Of a DNA stretch of 64,000 nucleotides, positions 53,866 to 62,675 are shown in pieces. Each line of letters starts with the position of its first letter. Position 1 is the stretch's first letter. The stretch lies in assembly GCF_002277955.1 (NCBI RefSeq), contig NZ_CP018477.1, positions 2,625,206 to 2,689,205 on the forward strand. Direction: 5' to 3'. A program made the translations under genes and the position numbers. The stretch is from Thermogutta terrifontis. Its GTDB lineage: Bacteria > Planctomycetota > Planctomycetia > Pirellulales > Thermoguttaceae. Below the pieces are notes generated by a model that was not told the DNA's origin, ran no database searches, and saw only the letters and a list, made by a program, of their open reading frames with translations.

Positions 53866-55272
53866 ATGTCCCTTTTCGAAGCAGAGGACCAGGCCCGACG
53901 ACGTGATGTTCAACCGCTGGCTGCGCGAATGCGCCCGCGAACGCTGGAGGAATTCGTTGGTCAGGAACACTTTTTGGGGGAAGGCAAATTACTGCGGCGT
54001 CTCATCAAAGCCAACCGTCTGGGTTCGGTGATCTTTTACGGACCGCCGGGAACGGGCAAAACCACGCTGGCGCGACTCCTGGCCACGGAAACGAAAAGCG
54101 TTTTTCGACAAATCAGCGCGGTGACTGCCGGTGTCAAGGAACTCCGGGAGATTATCGAGGAAGCATACCGGCGCCTGGCAGCCACGGGACAGAGAACCGT
54201 CTTGTTCATCGACGAGATTCACCGGTTCAATCGGGCACAGCAGGAGGTGCTTCTTCCTCACGTGGAGGAAGGTGTCATTGTTTTGGTGGGTGCAACCACA
54301 GAGAACCCTTTTTTCAGCATCACGAGCGCCCTCATCAGCCGGAGCCGGGTTTTCGAGTTTCAGCCGCTTTCCCCCGAACATATCAAGGTTCTCATTCGCC
54401 GTGCTTTGGAAGACAAGGAACGTGGGCTCGGGCAGTACGAAGTGATCATGGACGAGGATGCTCTGGACTTTCTGGCGCACGCCTGCGACGGCGATGCTCG
54501 GCGTGCCCTGTCGGCCCTCGAAGTAGGCGTGCTCTCTTCGGAAACGTTTCCTCTACGGTTCACGCGGCAACTGGCAGAGGATTCTCTGCAGCGGAAGGCA
54601 GCCGTTTACGACCGCGCCGGGGACGCCCATTACGACACCATCAGTGCGTTTATCAAGAGCATTCGAGGAAGCGATCCCGACGCAGCGATTTACTGGCTTG
54701 CCAAGATGCTGGAGTCCGGGGAAGACGTGCGATTCATCGCGCGTCGCCTGATGATCCTGGCCAGTGAAGACATCGGCAACGCCGATCCTACGGCCCTGAT
54801 GCTTGCCGTTGCGGCGGCCCACGCCTGTGAAATGGTCGGTCTGCCCGAATGCCGCTTAAATTTGGCTCAGGCAGCGATTTATCTTGCCTTGGCGCCGAAA
54901 TCGAATGCCGTCATTATGGCAATCGACGACGCAATAGAGGACATCCGCTCGAATCGAGTCCTGCCGGTCCCCATGCACCTTCGAGACGCAAACTACCCCG
55001 GCGCGAAGCGACTGGGCCACGGTGCCGGGTATCAATACGCCCACGACTTTGAGAACGGGATCGCAGCTCAAGACTATCTGGGAGTGGCAAAAACCTACTA
55101 CCACCCCACCGATCGAGGGTTTGAAAAAGAGCTCCAAGCACGCTTAGAAAAAATCCGGGCCATCCTGCAGTCCGCCAAATCGGACGCTTCAGAACCCGCG
55201 CACGACAAGCCCCGAAAAGGGGCAGTCCGCGGAGGCAAGCCATCTTCCAAGAATGTTGATTCTTCCTCATGA
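53866..55272 (+). CDS. rarA: Replication-associated recombination protein RarA (MgsA)
   Basis: 468 aa. AAA ATPase related to clamp loaders: 'FYGPPGTGKTTLARLLA' (Walker A), 'VLFIDEIHRFNRAQQEVLL' (Walker B), 'LVGATTENPFFS' (sensor 1), then the RarA-specific C-terminal region ('LASEDIGNADPTALML', 'YPGAKRLGHGAGYQYAHDF'). It acts at stalled replication forks. The last ~40 residues are a basic/Ser-rich tail. Its end overlaps an in-frame start of the next gene, but the preferred start there is downstream. Confidence 0.95.
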   Translation: MSLFEAEDQARRRDVQPLAARMRPRTLEEFVGQEHFLGEGKLLRRLIKANRLGSVIFYGPPGTGKTTLARLLATETKSVFRQISAVTAGVKELREIIEEAYRRLAATGQRTVLFIDEIHRFNRAQQEVLLPHVEEGVIVLVGATTENPFFSITSALISRSRVFEFQPLSPEHIKVLIRRALEDKERGLGQYEVIMDEDALDFLAHACDGDARRALSALEVGVLSSETFPLRFTRQLAEDSLQRKAAVYDRAGDAHYDTISAFIKSIRGSDPDAAIYWLAKMLESGEDVRFIARRLMILASEDIGNADPTALMLAVAAAHACEMVGLPECRLNLAQAAIYLALAPKSNAVIMAIDDAIEDIRSNRVLPVPMHLRDANYPGAKRLGHGAGYQYAHDFENGIAAQDYLGVAKTYYHPTDRGFEKELQARLEKIRAILQSAKSDASEPAHDKPRKGAVRGGKPSSKNVDSSS

Positions 55273-55387
55273 GGAGGTGTCCGCTGTGGTGTCAAGTGTG
55301 AGCATTTCCATAGCGTCTCTTGAACTGACACGTAAATTGTTCGTTCGGTGGCGGGAAAACTTTGTATTCCGCACAGCTAAGCGCGGA

Positions 55388-56464
55388 ATGAAGAGCCCTC
55401 GTGATAGGATCATATGGCCAATAATCTTCTTAATAGCATCGGCATTTTTGACGCGATCTGGCCCCGACCATACCGCTTGTGCCGATCAGGGAACTCAGCA
55501 GCCTGAGGTGGAAATCGAGTTGGCCGTGGATCCCAGACTACCGCCACTCACTCAGCACGAATGGGCCCGTGAACTTGGTCGAATGGGGATCACACGCGTG
55601 AGAATCCGCACTGCGTTTCCGTCAGATCAACCGAAGGTAGAAGTACTGCCCACATCTCCCCAACCCACTTACCGCGTCATTGGGATCATCAACAATTCCA
55701 ACGAACTCGTCGTGCCGGGGGCACGCTTTTCCATTCGACAGTTGGGCGGTTTTGTGCGGTGGATTGATGAACTGCGAACCAGCGGCCCACCGGAATCTCG
55801 CCCCAAAACAGTGGCGTTTGGGTTAGACCTCGTCCGCTTCCAGTTAGTCAAACAGGATCTTGCACAACCGGTGGCCATTTCTACCCTGGGGCGAAACAGC
55901 CGCGAAATCGTGGACCAACTCCTTGCGAAATTGCACAACCCCGTCGTCTGGGATGAACGCGCGAAGTCCCTCCTGTCATCACATGAAGTTAACGAGGAAC
56001 TCAAGAATTCAGCTTCTGGCACGGTGCTGGCGTACCTCTTGCGCTATGACGGCCTGGCCCTGGTGCCACGGGGCGACGTGCAGGGCGTCAAATACTGGAT
56101 TGTCCGCGGCGGCCCCAACGTTGCCTGCTGGCCTGTGGGATGGCCTCCTGAAGAGGGTGAAAGCACCGCGGTGCCGCAACTGCTCGAGTTTCTCACCGTC
56201 AACATACAAAACGTCAACATTCGTGCGGTGCTGCAGTCGATCGAATCGCGTCTTGGTCTTGTCGCCCTTTTTGACTATCCAGCGCTGGTAAGATACGGCA
56301 TCGATCTCGAAAAAACCTCAATCAACATTCCCCAAACAAAGACCACATACAGTCAGATCATCAAGCGAAGCCTGTTCCAGGCGAAGCTGAAGGGAGAGGT
56401 GCGGGTGGATGATGCGGGGAAACCATTCCTGTGGATCACCACCCTTCGGCCAATCGAGGATTAG
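55388..56464 (+). CDS. Secreted protein of unknown function, STN-like C-terminus
   Basis: 358 aa from ATG 55388 (frame open from 55253, overlapping the end of rarA). Signal-like 'IIWPIIFLIASAFLTRSG' followed by 'ACADQ'. Residues ~45-110 are a beta region ('GITRVRIRTAFPSDQPKVEV'). The end ('EFLTVNIQNVNIRAVLQSI', 'EKTSINIPQTKTTYSQIIK') resembles the small STN/secretin N-domain that packs in TonB-dependent and secretin systems; that comparison is by pattern only. No enzyme motif seen. Confidence 0.6.
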   Translation: MKSPRDRIIWPIIFLIASAFLTRSGPDHTACADQGTQQPEVEIELAVDPRLPPLTQHEWARELGRMGITRVRIRTAFPSDQPKVEVLPTSPQPTYRVIGIINNSNELVVPGARFSIRQLGGFVRWIDELRTSGPPESRPKTVAFGLDLVRFQLVKQDLAQPVAISTLGRNSREIVDQLLAKLHNPVVWDERAKSLLSSHEVNEELKNSASGTVLAYLLRYDGLALVPRGDVQGVKYWIVRGGPNVACWPVGWPPEEGESTAVPQLLEFLTVNIQNVNIRAVLQSIESRLGLVALFDYPALVRYGIDLEKTSINIPQTKTTYSQIIKRSLFQAKLKGEVRVDDAGKPFLWITTLRPIED

Positions 56465-56818
56465 AGCCTCTCCAAAACTCAAACGGCGTCTGGCAATTTA
56501 GGCCAGTTCTGAGGTTCTCGCATAGGCACCAAAAGGCTTTCACTTACAGCCCTGAACGTCCTCCTGGTTCGCATTGCCAGCTATTGTGCCAGGCCGTGTC
56601 CCCTCCGCTCTTCCCCACCGCCACCCGCCAGGAAAGTACCGGTTATCCCGGTCGGCGTCGGCCAAGCCAGAAATACCAAAATTCATTCCGAGAGCCCAAT
56701 ACCCGACCTAAAATTGAAGCGTTGCTCTTGACAGCCACGACCTTCAGTCGTAAAAAACTGCCGAGTCAGTCGGGGGAGAAGTAACACAAACAGTTCGATT
56801 GTCGAAGGAGATGTGCTC
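56465..56818 (+). other. Intergenic region with a short dispersed repeat
   Basis: 354 bases without a convincing gene. Contains a ~58-base element (56470-56527) matched at 62258-62314. The ribosome site AAGGAGA of the next gene is at about 56803-56809. Confidence 0.45.
56470..56527 (+). repeat. ~58-base dispersed repeat, copy 1
   Basis: CTCCAAAA, a 17-base variable spacer, then AATTTAGGCCAGTTCTGAGG and TTCTCGCATAGG. The same blocks with the same spacing recur at 62258-62314. Confidence 0.65.
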
Positions 56819-57586
56819 ATGTTCGCGGTAAATCTCGGTTTAACTCTTCCTCCTCTGCCACCCGTGGATATTCCCTGGCCCGGAATGCACGTCTTGGTGG
56901 TCCACTTTCCCATCGCACTCCTGCTGGTGGCCCCAGTATTCGTCCTCCTCGGACTGATCTTCGCTCCGCGCTGGCAGGGATTCGCAATTTCGGCCGTGTT
57001 GTTGCTTGCCCTGGGCACAGCGGGAACCTTCGTGGCGGCGGCCACTGGGCTGGCCGCGCGGGATATCGTCGAGGAAGGTCCTGACGAAATGTTCGAGGTG
57101 ATGGAAGAACACGAAGAATACGGCCTGCTTACACGGAACATATACCTCGGCGTGACGATTGCCTACGCAATCTTTGTGCTCCTCACCTTGACAGTATCGT
57201 CCATCGGCAAGGCAGTCGTCCGCATCCCGATTTCGCTGGTTTTTTTAGTGGCCATGGCAGTGGCTGGCTTGTATCTTGCTCACACAGCCCACCTTGGCGG
57301 CATATTGGTCCATCAGTATGGCGTCAAGGCGAAACTAACTGAAACGCGAGAACGTGCGGAAGATAAAAAACAGCGTGCGAATACGGAAATCAAAGATCAA
57401 GCCTCACAACCTGCCGACGAGCAGGATCGAGCCGCCAGATCCCCGAAAGACACGGAAGAAACCGAATCTTCAGAACCTCAAGCTCAATTACAATCTGAGA
57501 AGTCGGCCCGGCCAGCCTCAGCCGAGACGCCCTCCACCCAAGAATCCTCCCCTGCCGAGTCCGAATCAAAACAAGAGAAAGAGTGA
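56819..57586 (+). CDS. DUF2231-like membrane protein
   Basis: 255 aa from ATG 56819, which has AAGGAGA 9 bases upstream; GTG 56813 is too close to that site. Four membrane helices; the first begins 'MHVLVVHFPIALLLVAPVF' and the last is followed by 'AHTAHLGGILVHQYGVKAK'. The His residues in these two places are the arrangement of DUF2231-type membrane proteins, proposed to bind heme. The C-terminal ~90 residues are a charged, disordered tail rich in Glu, Lys, Ser and Gln. No redox partner gene is adjacent, so the heme idea is inference. Confidence 0.7.
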   Translation: MFAVNLGLTLPPLPPVDIPWPGMHVLVVHFPIALLLVAPVFVLLGLIFAPRWQGFAISAVLLLALGTAGTFVAAATGLAARDIVEEGPDEMFEVMEEHEEYGLLTRNIYLGVTIAYAIFVLLTLTVSSIGKAVVRIPISLVFLVAMAVAGLYLAHTAHLGGILVHQYGVKAKLTETRERAEDKKQRANTEIKDQASQPADEQDRAARSPKDTEETESSEPQAQLQSEKSARPASAETPSTQESSPAESESKQEKE

Positions 57587-57629
57587 AACTCAACGGTTGA
57601 CGATTGGGACAGTCTGCTGCCCCCGCGAA

Positions 57630-59636
57630 TCAGCCTTGCCGAGTAGTGCCTTTTGATTTCGGCAGCCGTTTCCAAAAACGGTCGATCGCCCGTAGGAGAA
57701 TTTCTACTGCCACAACCAGTACAACAGCAGAAACAAAGATCGTGTTGGGGATGATTCCATAATCCAAATACCAACTGTGAAAATCCGATTTTCCAACCTC
57801 CGTGACGAGAATCGCCACATCTCGACGAGGCCCTTGGGAGAGGATTCGGCCTGTCGCATCAATCACCGCTGAAAAGCCCGTGTTGGCTGCAATCAAGAAT
57901 GGCTTTCTGGTTTCCACTGCCCGAAACACACCACATATCAGGTGCATATCAAGTTCACTCGATCCCCAGAACCATCCGTCGTTTGTCAAATTGACGAGCA
58001 CGTCCGGTTCGGTTCCGTGCTTTCGCAGCTCGAGAATCTGCTGGCGAATAAGATGAGGAATCACGCTCTCAAAGCAAATGTTAGGGCAGAACCGCACACC
58101 TCGCACCGAGAACGCTTTTGGCACTTTGCCCGGTGTTGTATTCGTGCTTAATGGTGTGAGGTACCGCATCGGGGGAAATTCGTCGGCGAAGGGCACGTAT
58201 TCCCCGAACATCACCAGGTGCATCTTATCATAGCGCCCCAGATAGCAATACCCTTTGGTCTCAGAGCTGTGGTGTGTTGCTCCTTCAGAAGCTCCTGGAG
58301 AGACTGATATGCTATCCCGCCTGTTCGTGGCCCCACCATTTGCGGATTTCGGAAAAACTTCATCCGTGGAACATTTTCCCACGAATGCGGCCGAGTTGTA
58401 ATAGCGTATCCCGGATCCGGTATAAGCGACGGTCTCGACGCCTAAAATGAGCCTTGACGCGAGTTGACTCGCGAGGCGTTCCATCGCTGCTTGGCTACTC
58501 CGCTTCGCCGCGACAAGCTGATCCACAAATTCGTGATCAGTCTTTCCTTTGGCACGCCATTCAGGCGGGACAGCGGGGTGAGAGTCGGCGTCAATCAACA
58601 ATCCCCCGTAAACTGTCTCCGGCCAAACCATGAGATCGAGGTCACGGTATTGTCTGGCCGCGAGGAAAGCCAATTCAAGATAGTGACGGTGGATACGCTC
58701 CCGTTTCTCCTCACCGTCCTCCAGTCGAATATCCTGCGAACCCTGGATGAGGGCCACCCGCACGGTCGAAGTTTGTGGCGTTGCCGCGTGGACCACCAGA
58801 CGGTAATGGCCGTACACCACAACCGCCCCCAGCACGACCCCTGCCGCCATAAGTGGACGACCGGCAGCCAAGACATACCGAGTTAGTTTTTTTGCGGAGA
58901 TCGCGTCCGAAGAAACCTCATTCGATCTTTGGTATGCCCCAGCCCGGTGGAATTCTGCCATGCGCTGTGCCGCCAAATAAAGGCAACCCGAAACAAGAAT
59001 CATGACCCACCCTACGCCGTACGTTCCGACCAGGTCAGCCACCTGAATCAGGCTGAGCCACCGGTATTGGGTGTGCGCAAGGCTGGCCATGGTAAAACCC
59101 GTGAGTAAATGTGCCCGCGCCACCTCCAGCCCTGCCCAAATGGTGGCAGCCGCCGCAGGGATCGGTATTCGGCAGAGGTGCACGGCTATTCGACTGAAAC
59201 CTATAAAGCACGGCAAATACCAGGCGAGATAGAACGAGAGGGCCACCCAGCCGAAACTTGTGGCCCAGTGAGGCAAACGAAGCCAATGAAGAGCCGCCAT
59301 CCAGAAGGCAAATCCAACTCCCGCGAGAATGAGATATTCTCGAGTTTTCAGGGGCTGTGAACGCCCGATAAGTGCGCACCAGAAACACGGTCCCACCCAC
59401 GCCAGAGGTGCCACATCAAGAGGAGGAAGCGCCATCCATAACAGAACCGCCCCAATGGCCGCCAGCAAGAACGTCTGCCGATCCGCGCTCAAAGCCAGTC
59501 TGCTTTTCCACGCGCGATTCTTCTCAGATGCGACATTCTTTCCACGGGAATGATGGCGGTGGGAAGTTGCGCCGGTGGATCCGTCACTGCGGCCCATTTT
59601 GGCCAACCTCAGTCTCTTCGGACCTCCCGAAGTCAT
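57630..59636 (-). CDS. lnt: Apolipoprotein N-acyltransferase
   Basis: 668 aa; longer than the usual ~510 because of a polar N-terminus (~45 residues) and two low-complexity inserts. Several membrane helices are followed by a nitrilase-type domain with the catalytic triad: Glu in 'MVWPETVYGG', Lys in 'GRYDKMHLVMFGEYVPF' and Cys in 'NICFESVIPHLI'. It adds the third acyl chain to lipoproteins in the inner membrane, which fits the lipoproteins seen in this window. Its ATG shares one base with the stop of the preceding glutaminase gene (TGATG), so the two are coupled. Confidence 0.93.
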   Translation of the reverse strand: MTSGGPKRLRLAKMGRSDGSTGATSHRHHSRGKNVASEKNRAWKSRLALSADRQTFLLAAIGAVLLWMALPPLDVAPLAWVGPCFWCALIGRSQPLKTREYLILAGVGFAFWMAALHWLRLPHWATSFGWVALSFYLAWYLPCFIGFSRIAVHLCRIPIPAAAATIWAGLEVARAHLLTGFTMASLAHTQYRWLSLIQVADLVGTYGVGWVMILVSGCLYLAAQRMAEFHRAGAYQRSNEVSSDAISAKKLTRYVLAAGRPLMAAGVVLGAVVVYGHYRLVVHAATPQTSTVRVALIQGSQDIRLEDGEEKRERIHRHYLELAFLAARQYRDLDLMVWPETVYGGLLIDADSHPAVPPEWRAKGKTDHEFVDQLVAAKRSSQAAMERLASQLASRLILGVETVAYTGSGIRYYNSAAFVGKCSTDEVFPKSANGGATNRRDSISVSPGASEGATHHSSETKGYCYLGRYDKMHLVMFGEYVPFADEFPPMRYLTPLSTNTTPGKVPKAFSVRGVRFCPNICFESVIPHLIRQQILELRKHGTEPDVLVNLTNDGWFWGSSELDMHLICGVFRAVETRKPFLIAANTGFSAVIDATGRILSQGPRRDVAILVTEVGKSDFHSWYLDYGIIPNTIFVSAVVLVVAVEILLRAIDRFWKRLPKSKGTTRQG

Positions 59637-60244
59637 CAGCTTATCTTCACGTTCTTGTCGCTCAGGATGAGAAATCTTTCCAAAATGGCCGGACCGGCCG
59701 CAGTGAGGAAACTTTCCGGATGGAACTGCACTCCGAAAACGGGATACTCCTTATGCCGAATGCCCATGATTTCGGGGCTGCCATCCGGGAGAAACGACCA
59801 TGCACAGACCTCGAAACATTCGGGCAGCGACTCGGGTTCGATCACCAAACTATGGTAACGGGTCGCCACAAAGGGATTTTCGATCCCCTCAAACAGCCCC
59901 TTCTGATCATGGTAGATCATGTCCGTCTTGCCATGCATCAGCCGCCTCGCCCGGACGATCCTCGCACCAAACGCCTGCCCGATGGACTGATGCCCCAGAC
60001 AGACCCCCAGAAGCGGCACCCGTCCTGCAAAATAGCGGACGCACTCCACCGATATCCCGGCTTCTGACGGGGTGCAGGGGCCTGGTGAAATGATGATCCG
60101 GTCCGGGTTCCAGCGCTCGATCTGTTCGACGGTTATCTGATCATTTCGCTCTACAGCAATCTCCAACTCGGGGTTGATTTCCCCTAACCGTTGCACAAGG
60201 TTGTAGGTGAACGAATCGTAATTGTCCAGCACAAAAATACGCAC
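59636..60244 (-). CDS. Anthranilate/aminodeoxychorismate synthase component II (glutaminase)
   Basis: 202 aa. Class I glutamine amidotransferase: 'LDNYDSFTYNLVQ', 'IISPGPCTPSEAGIS', nucleophile Cys in 'LLGVCLGHQSIGQAFG', and the His/Glu pair in 'FGVQFHPESFLT'. It supplies ammonia to TrpE or PabB; whether it is TrpG, PabA or serves both cannot be told, and no component I is adjacent. GTG 60244 has GAGGA 8 bases upstream. Coupled to lnt by overlap. Confidence 0.93.
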   Translation of the reverse strand: MRIFVLDNYDSFTYNLVQRLGEINPELEIAVERNDQITVEQIERWNPDRIIISPGPCTPSEAGISVECVRYFAGRVPLLGVCLGHQSIGQAFGARIVRARRLMHGKTDMIYHDQKGLFEGIENPFVATRYHSLVIEPESLPECFEVCAWSFLPDGSPEIMGIRHKEYPVFGVQFHPESFLTAAGPAILERFLILSDKNVKIS

Positions 60245-60465
60245 GCGGATGGTCCTCTTTCTAACAACTCACAGGCATGGAAGCCACGTCCGAAATGATG
60301 GCCGAATGGACTCCTGAGCGAGCCACCGCAACGAACACCAAGCTCCGGAAGGGAGAAAAAACGCTTAATGTCGCCTGCCGCAAACCTTCAATTTAACGCT
60401 TCAGCACGCCTCTCGGAACAGCGCGTCCACCTTCAAAATACGTGGGCTCCTTCCACGAGCCCCGC

Positions 60466-61404
60466 CTATTTAGTGGTGGAGACTTTTCGGGCGTCTTCGG
60501 TTCGGGAGGAAGTTCGTCCGGAAAGGACCACGTACCGTTCGGGTGGCAGTGTCATTTCCAGAATGCGCAGGCCGAATTTATCTCCTACCTTGACCGCCTC
60601 TCCCCGGGCAATGACATAACCATTGACGGCGAGTTCAAGGGGTTCATCGCACGACTTGTTGAACTGAATGATCGTCCCTGGGGCCAGTTGGAGGATTTCA
60701 GCGAGAGGCTTACGTGTTCGAGCCAGAATGACCTCGACAGGTAGCTTGATCTTCAGGAGGCTACGGGTCAAAAGTGGGAGAATCCTGGCCCGCACAGGAT
60801 GAGCTCCAGCACCCCTCGTGCGTGCTGGCGGTGGCGTCGCAACTCCGGCTGTGCTCGCAGCTAACTTTTCGGTTGAGGCTGGCTGGTCTCGAGGAGGTGC
60901 TTGTGGCGTCACTGGGGCATATGCCGTCGCCTCTTCTCCCAATAACCTGATCAACATCGGCAACTCCCGGTTGCCCATGTTCACCGGCAGCAGCATCCCG
61001 GGCGAGTCTTCCGGCAACTCTGTCGCGGTGAAGGCCGGAACAACACGGGCAGCACTCTCCCGCAGCGGCCAATCAGGGGGAAAAAGGAGGATGCCGAGTT
61101 CCTGGGCGAGCGTCGCCAGCTTAGCCTTTCCCGTAGGATCAGGATTCTCGGCCCATTTTGGAATGACCTCTGCCTCGTCAGGGAGAAAGATCTCGACCCG
61201 GAAACCCTCGAAATGAAACTCTACGGACAGGCCCCGCGTGGAGGTTGCCTTTCTCAGGACCTCCTTCTGTTCTTGTAGAGACTCCGTTCTGTCTATGTTT
61301 CCTAGCCTGAAGTTTTGGTCGAATGTTCTTTGAAAGGAGGCCTCAACCTCCTCGCGAGCCGTTTTGAGGCATTCCAGAATTGCAACCAACTTCGGATGGG
61401 CCAT
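60466..61404 (-). CDS. FliN/FliM-like SpoA-domain protein
   Basis: 312 aa. The C-terminal ~75 residues form a SpoA domain ('LLKIKLPVEVILARTRKPL', 'APGTIIQFNKSCDEPLELA', 'GYVIARGEAVKVGDKFGLR'), the building block of the flagellar C-ring and type III secretion sorting platform. The N-terminal ~160 residues are a separate alpha/beta region, then a Pro/Ala/Thr linker. Typical FliN is ~100-140 aa and FliM has a CheC-like domain, so this architecture is not standard. No other flagellar gene is in the window. Confidence 0.8.
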   Translation of the reverse strand: MAHPKLVAILECLKTAREEVEASFQRTFDQNFRLGNIDRTESLQEQKEVLRKATSTRGLSVEFHFEGFRVEIFLPDEAEVIPKWAENPDPTGKAKLATLAQELGILLFPPDWPLRESAARVVPAFTATELPEDSPGMLLPVNMGNRELPMLIRLLGEEATAYAPVTPQAPPRDQPASTEKLAASTAGVATPPPARTRGAGAHPVRARILPLLTRSLLKIKLPVEVILARTRKPLAEILQLAPGTIIQFNKSCDEPLELAVNGYVIARGEAVKVGDKFGLRILEMTLPPERYVVLSGRTSSRTEDARKVSTTK

Positions 61405-61808
61405 AGAGCCGAAAGCTTTTCAAACGGCATTCGAATGAGCACGACAAAATCTGCGCTAATCCCGCAGATTCATTATCGGCTTCCTAATCGGAAAACTTTT
61501 CCCATTTCGCTCAAACCCCAATCCACCGATGTAGCAAAAAGGGACTCTGGCCACACCACAGAAAAATACCCATTCTGCAGAAAATGGGCAGATGGACTAT
61601 GCGGCTGCGATACCCGGGCCTGTTTGCTGCCCCCACCACGGATAGGTCTAAATCCACATATAAGTTGTGCATCCGGATTGAAAGGTATCCTAACTTTGCC
61701 AAGGCACAACAGATGCGAAGTCGCTTCTTCCAAATGTGCCCTCGTCTTGACGGAAAAAAGGCAGGATTGTACTCTTACCTATGGAGCTACAAATGTTCCT
61801 TTCCGCAC
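61405..61808. other. Divergent intergenic region between the SpoA gene and tRNA-Gln
   Basis: 404 bases without a gene. The right end holds a candidate promoter for tRNA-Gln. No other structure recognised. Confidence 0.4.
61747..61775 (+). promoter_or_regulatory. Candidate promoter for tRNA-Gln
   Basis: TTGACG (61747-61752) and TACTCT (61770-61775) with a 17-base spacer, 33 bases upstream of the tRNA. The -35 is good, the -10 matches only in part. Confidence 0.4.
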
Positions 61809-61879
61809 TGGGGTATGGTGTAACGGTAGCACGACTGACTCTGGATCAGTTAGTCTAGGTTCGAATCCTAGTACCCCAG
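61809..61879 (+). tRNA. tRNA-Gln (anticodon CUG)
   Basis: Acceptor TGGGGTA/TACCCCA, D stem GTGT/GCAC, anticodon stem ACTGA/TCAGT with loop CTCTGGA (anticodon CTG, reads CAG), T stem CTAGG/CCTAG, discriminator G. CCA is not encoded. A T-rich stretch follows. Confidence 0.92.
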
Positions 61880-61961
61880 CTTTTCTTTTGCTATAGTCGC
61901 GGCCCTGAGAGGGATTGGATCGAAACGCTTTCCAATACCGGTTCAGGGTGCGGCGCACGTT

Positions 61962-62044
61962 GGAGGGTATGCGAATTGGTGAGCAGCCTGACTCGAAATC
62001 AGGTGCCCCGAAAGGGGTTGCGGGTTCGAGTCCCGTGCCCTCCG
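61962..62044 (+). tRNA. tRNA-Ser (anticodon CGA)
   Basis: Type II tRNA: acceptor GGAGGGT/GCCCTCC, anticodon stem CCTGA/TCAGG with loop CTCGAAA (anticodon CGA, reads UCG), long variable arm CCCC-GAAA-GGGG, T arm with TTCGAGT, discriminator G. CCA not encoded. 82 bases after tRNA-Gln, probably one transcript. Confidence 0.9.
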
Positions 62045-62675
62045 CTAGGATAAAGCGATGCTTTAAGAGACGGTGCTGCGATCGGTTGCCAGGCCTGTCG
62101 AACTCGCCAGGCCGCGAATGATCGTCTAAAAAGCTGGTCATGTGACGGGCGGGGCAGGCTAATCAATTTTCCGTGAGCGATCTTCTTGCGTGAGAATTAG
62201 TCGGTGCGCCCGTCGATAGCTGAGCGTAATCAGCAGGCGCGCTCTGTTTTAGGGATTCTCCAAAAAGTAAACCGTCCCCAAGAATTTAGGCCAATTCTCA
62301 GGTTTTCGCAGAGGTTCGTGCTGACTCCCTGCCTGTCTTTTCTTTTTCGCTGCCGTCGCGTGTTGCCATATTAGGTCCAGTTACGTAAAGATGGTGGTGC
62401 AGATCGCGCCGGTGGTGTGGTCGGCCGGTGCCGCATGAAAAGCGCCGGGGCTTTCCAGTGTCTGAGCCCTCCGGGGTGCACGTCTGGCGACGTGTTTTCC
62501 CCTACGTTACATTGTCTGGTGGGAGGCCCAAACCGGACAGGAAACAGAACGGTAGGGAACTGCCCGAGAAGGCCTGGCCCATGAGGTGGGGCCTCTTGTA
62601 CAGTTCGGGCAACCTCGGCAGGAAGGCCGGTGCTATCACCCTTTTGCGGCTTTGACGTTAATCGTGGAGCGTTCC
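62045..62675 (+). other. Intergenic region between tRNA-Ser and the GYF-domain gene
   Basis: 631 bases. Contains copy 2 of the ~58-base repeat (62258-62314). Open frames here have atypical composition and I see no supported gene. Confidence 0.4.
62258..62314 (+). repeat. ~58-base dispersed repeat, copy 2
   Basis: CTCCAAAA, 17 variable bases, AATTTAGGCCAATTCTCAGG, TTTTCGCAGAGG; matches 56470-56527 in the same orientation. Confidence 0.65.

Noticed and set aside
62428-62655. A 75-residue open frame before the GYF-domain gene
   Set aside because: No ribosome site and the composition resembles non-coding GC-rich DNA; it runs close to the real start at 62676 in another frame.
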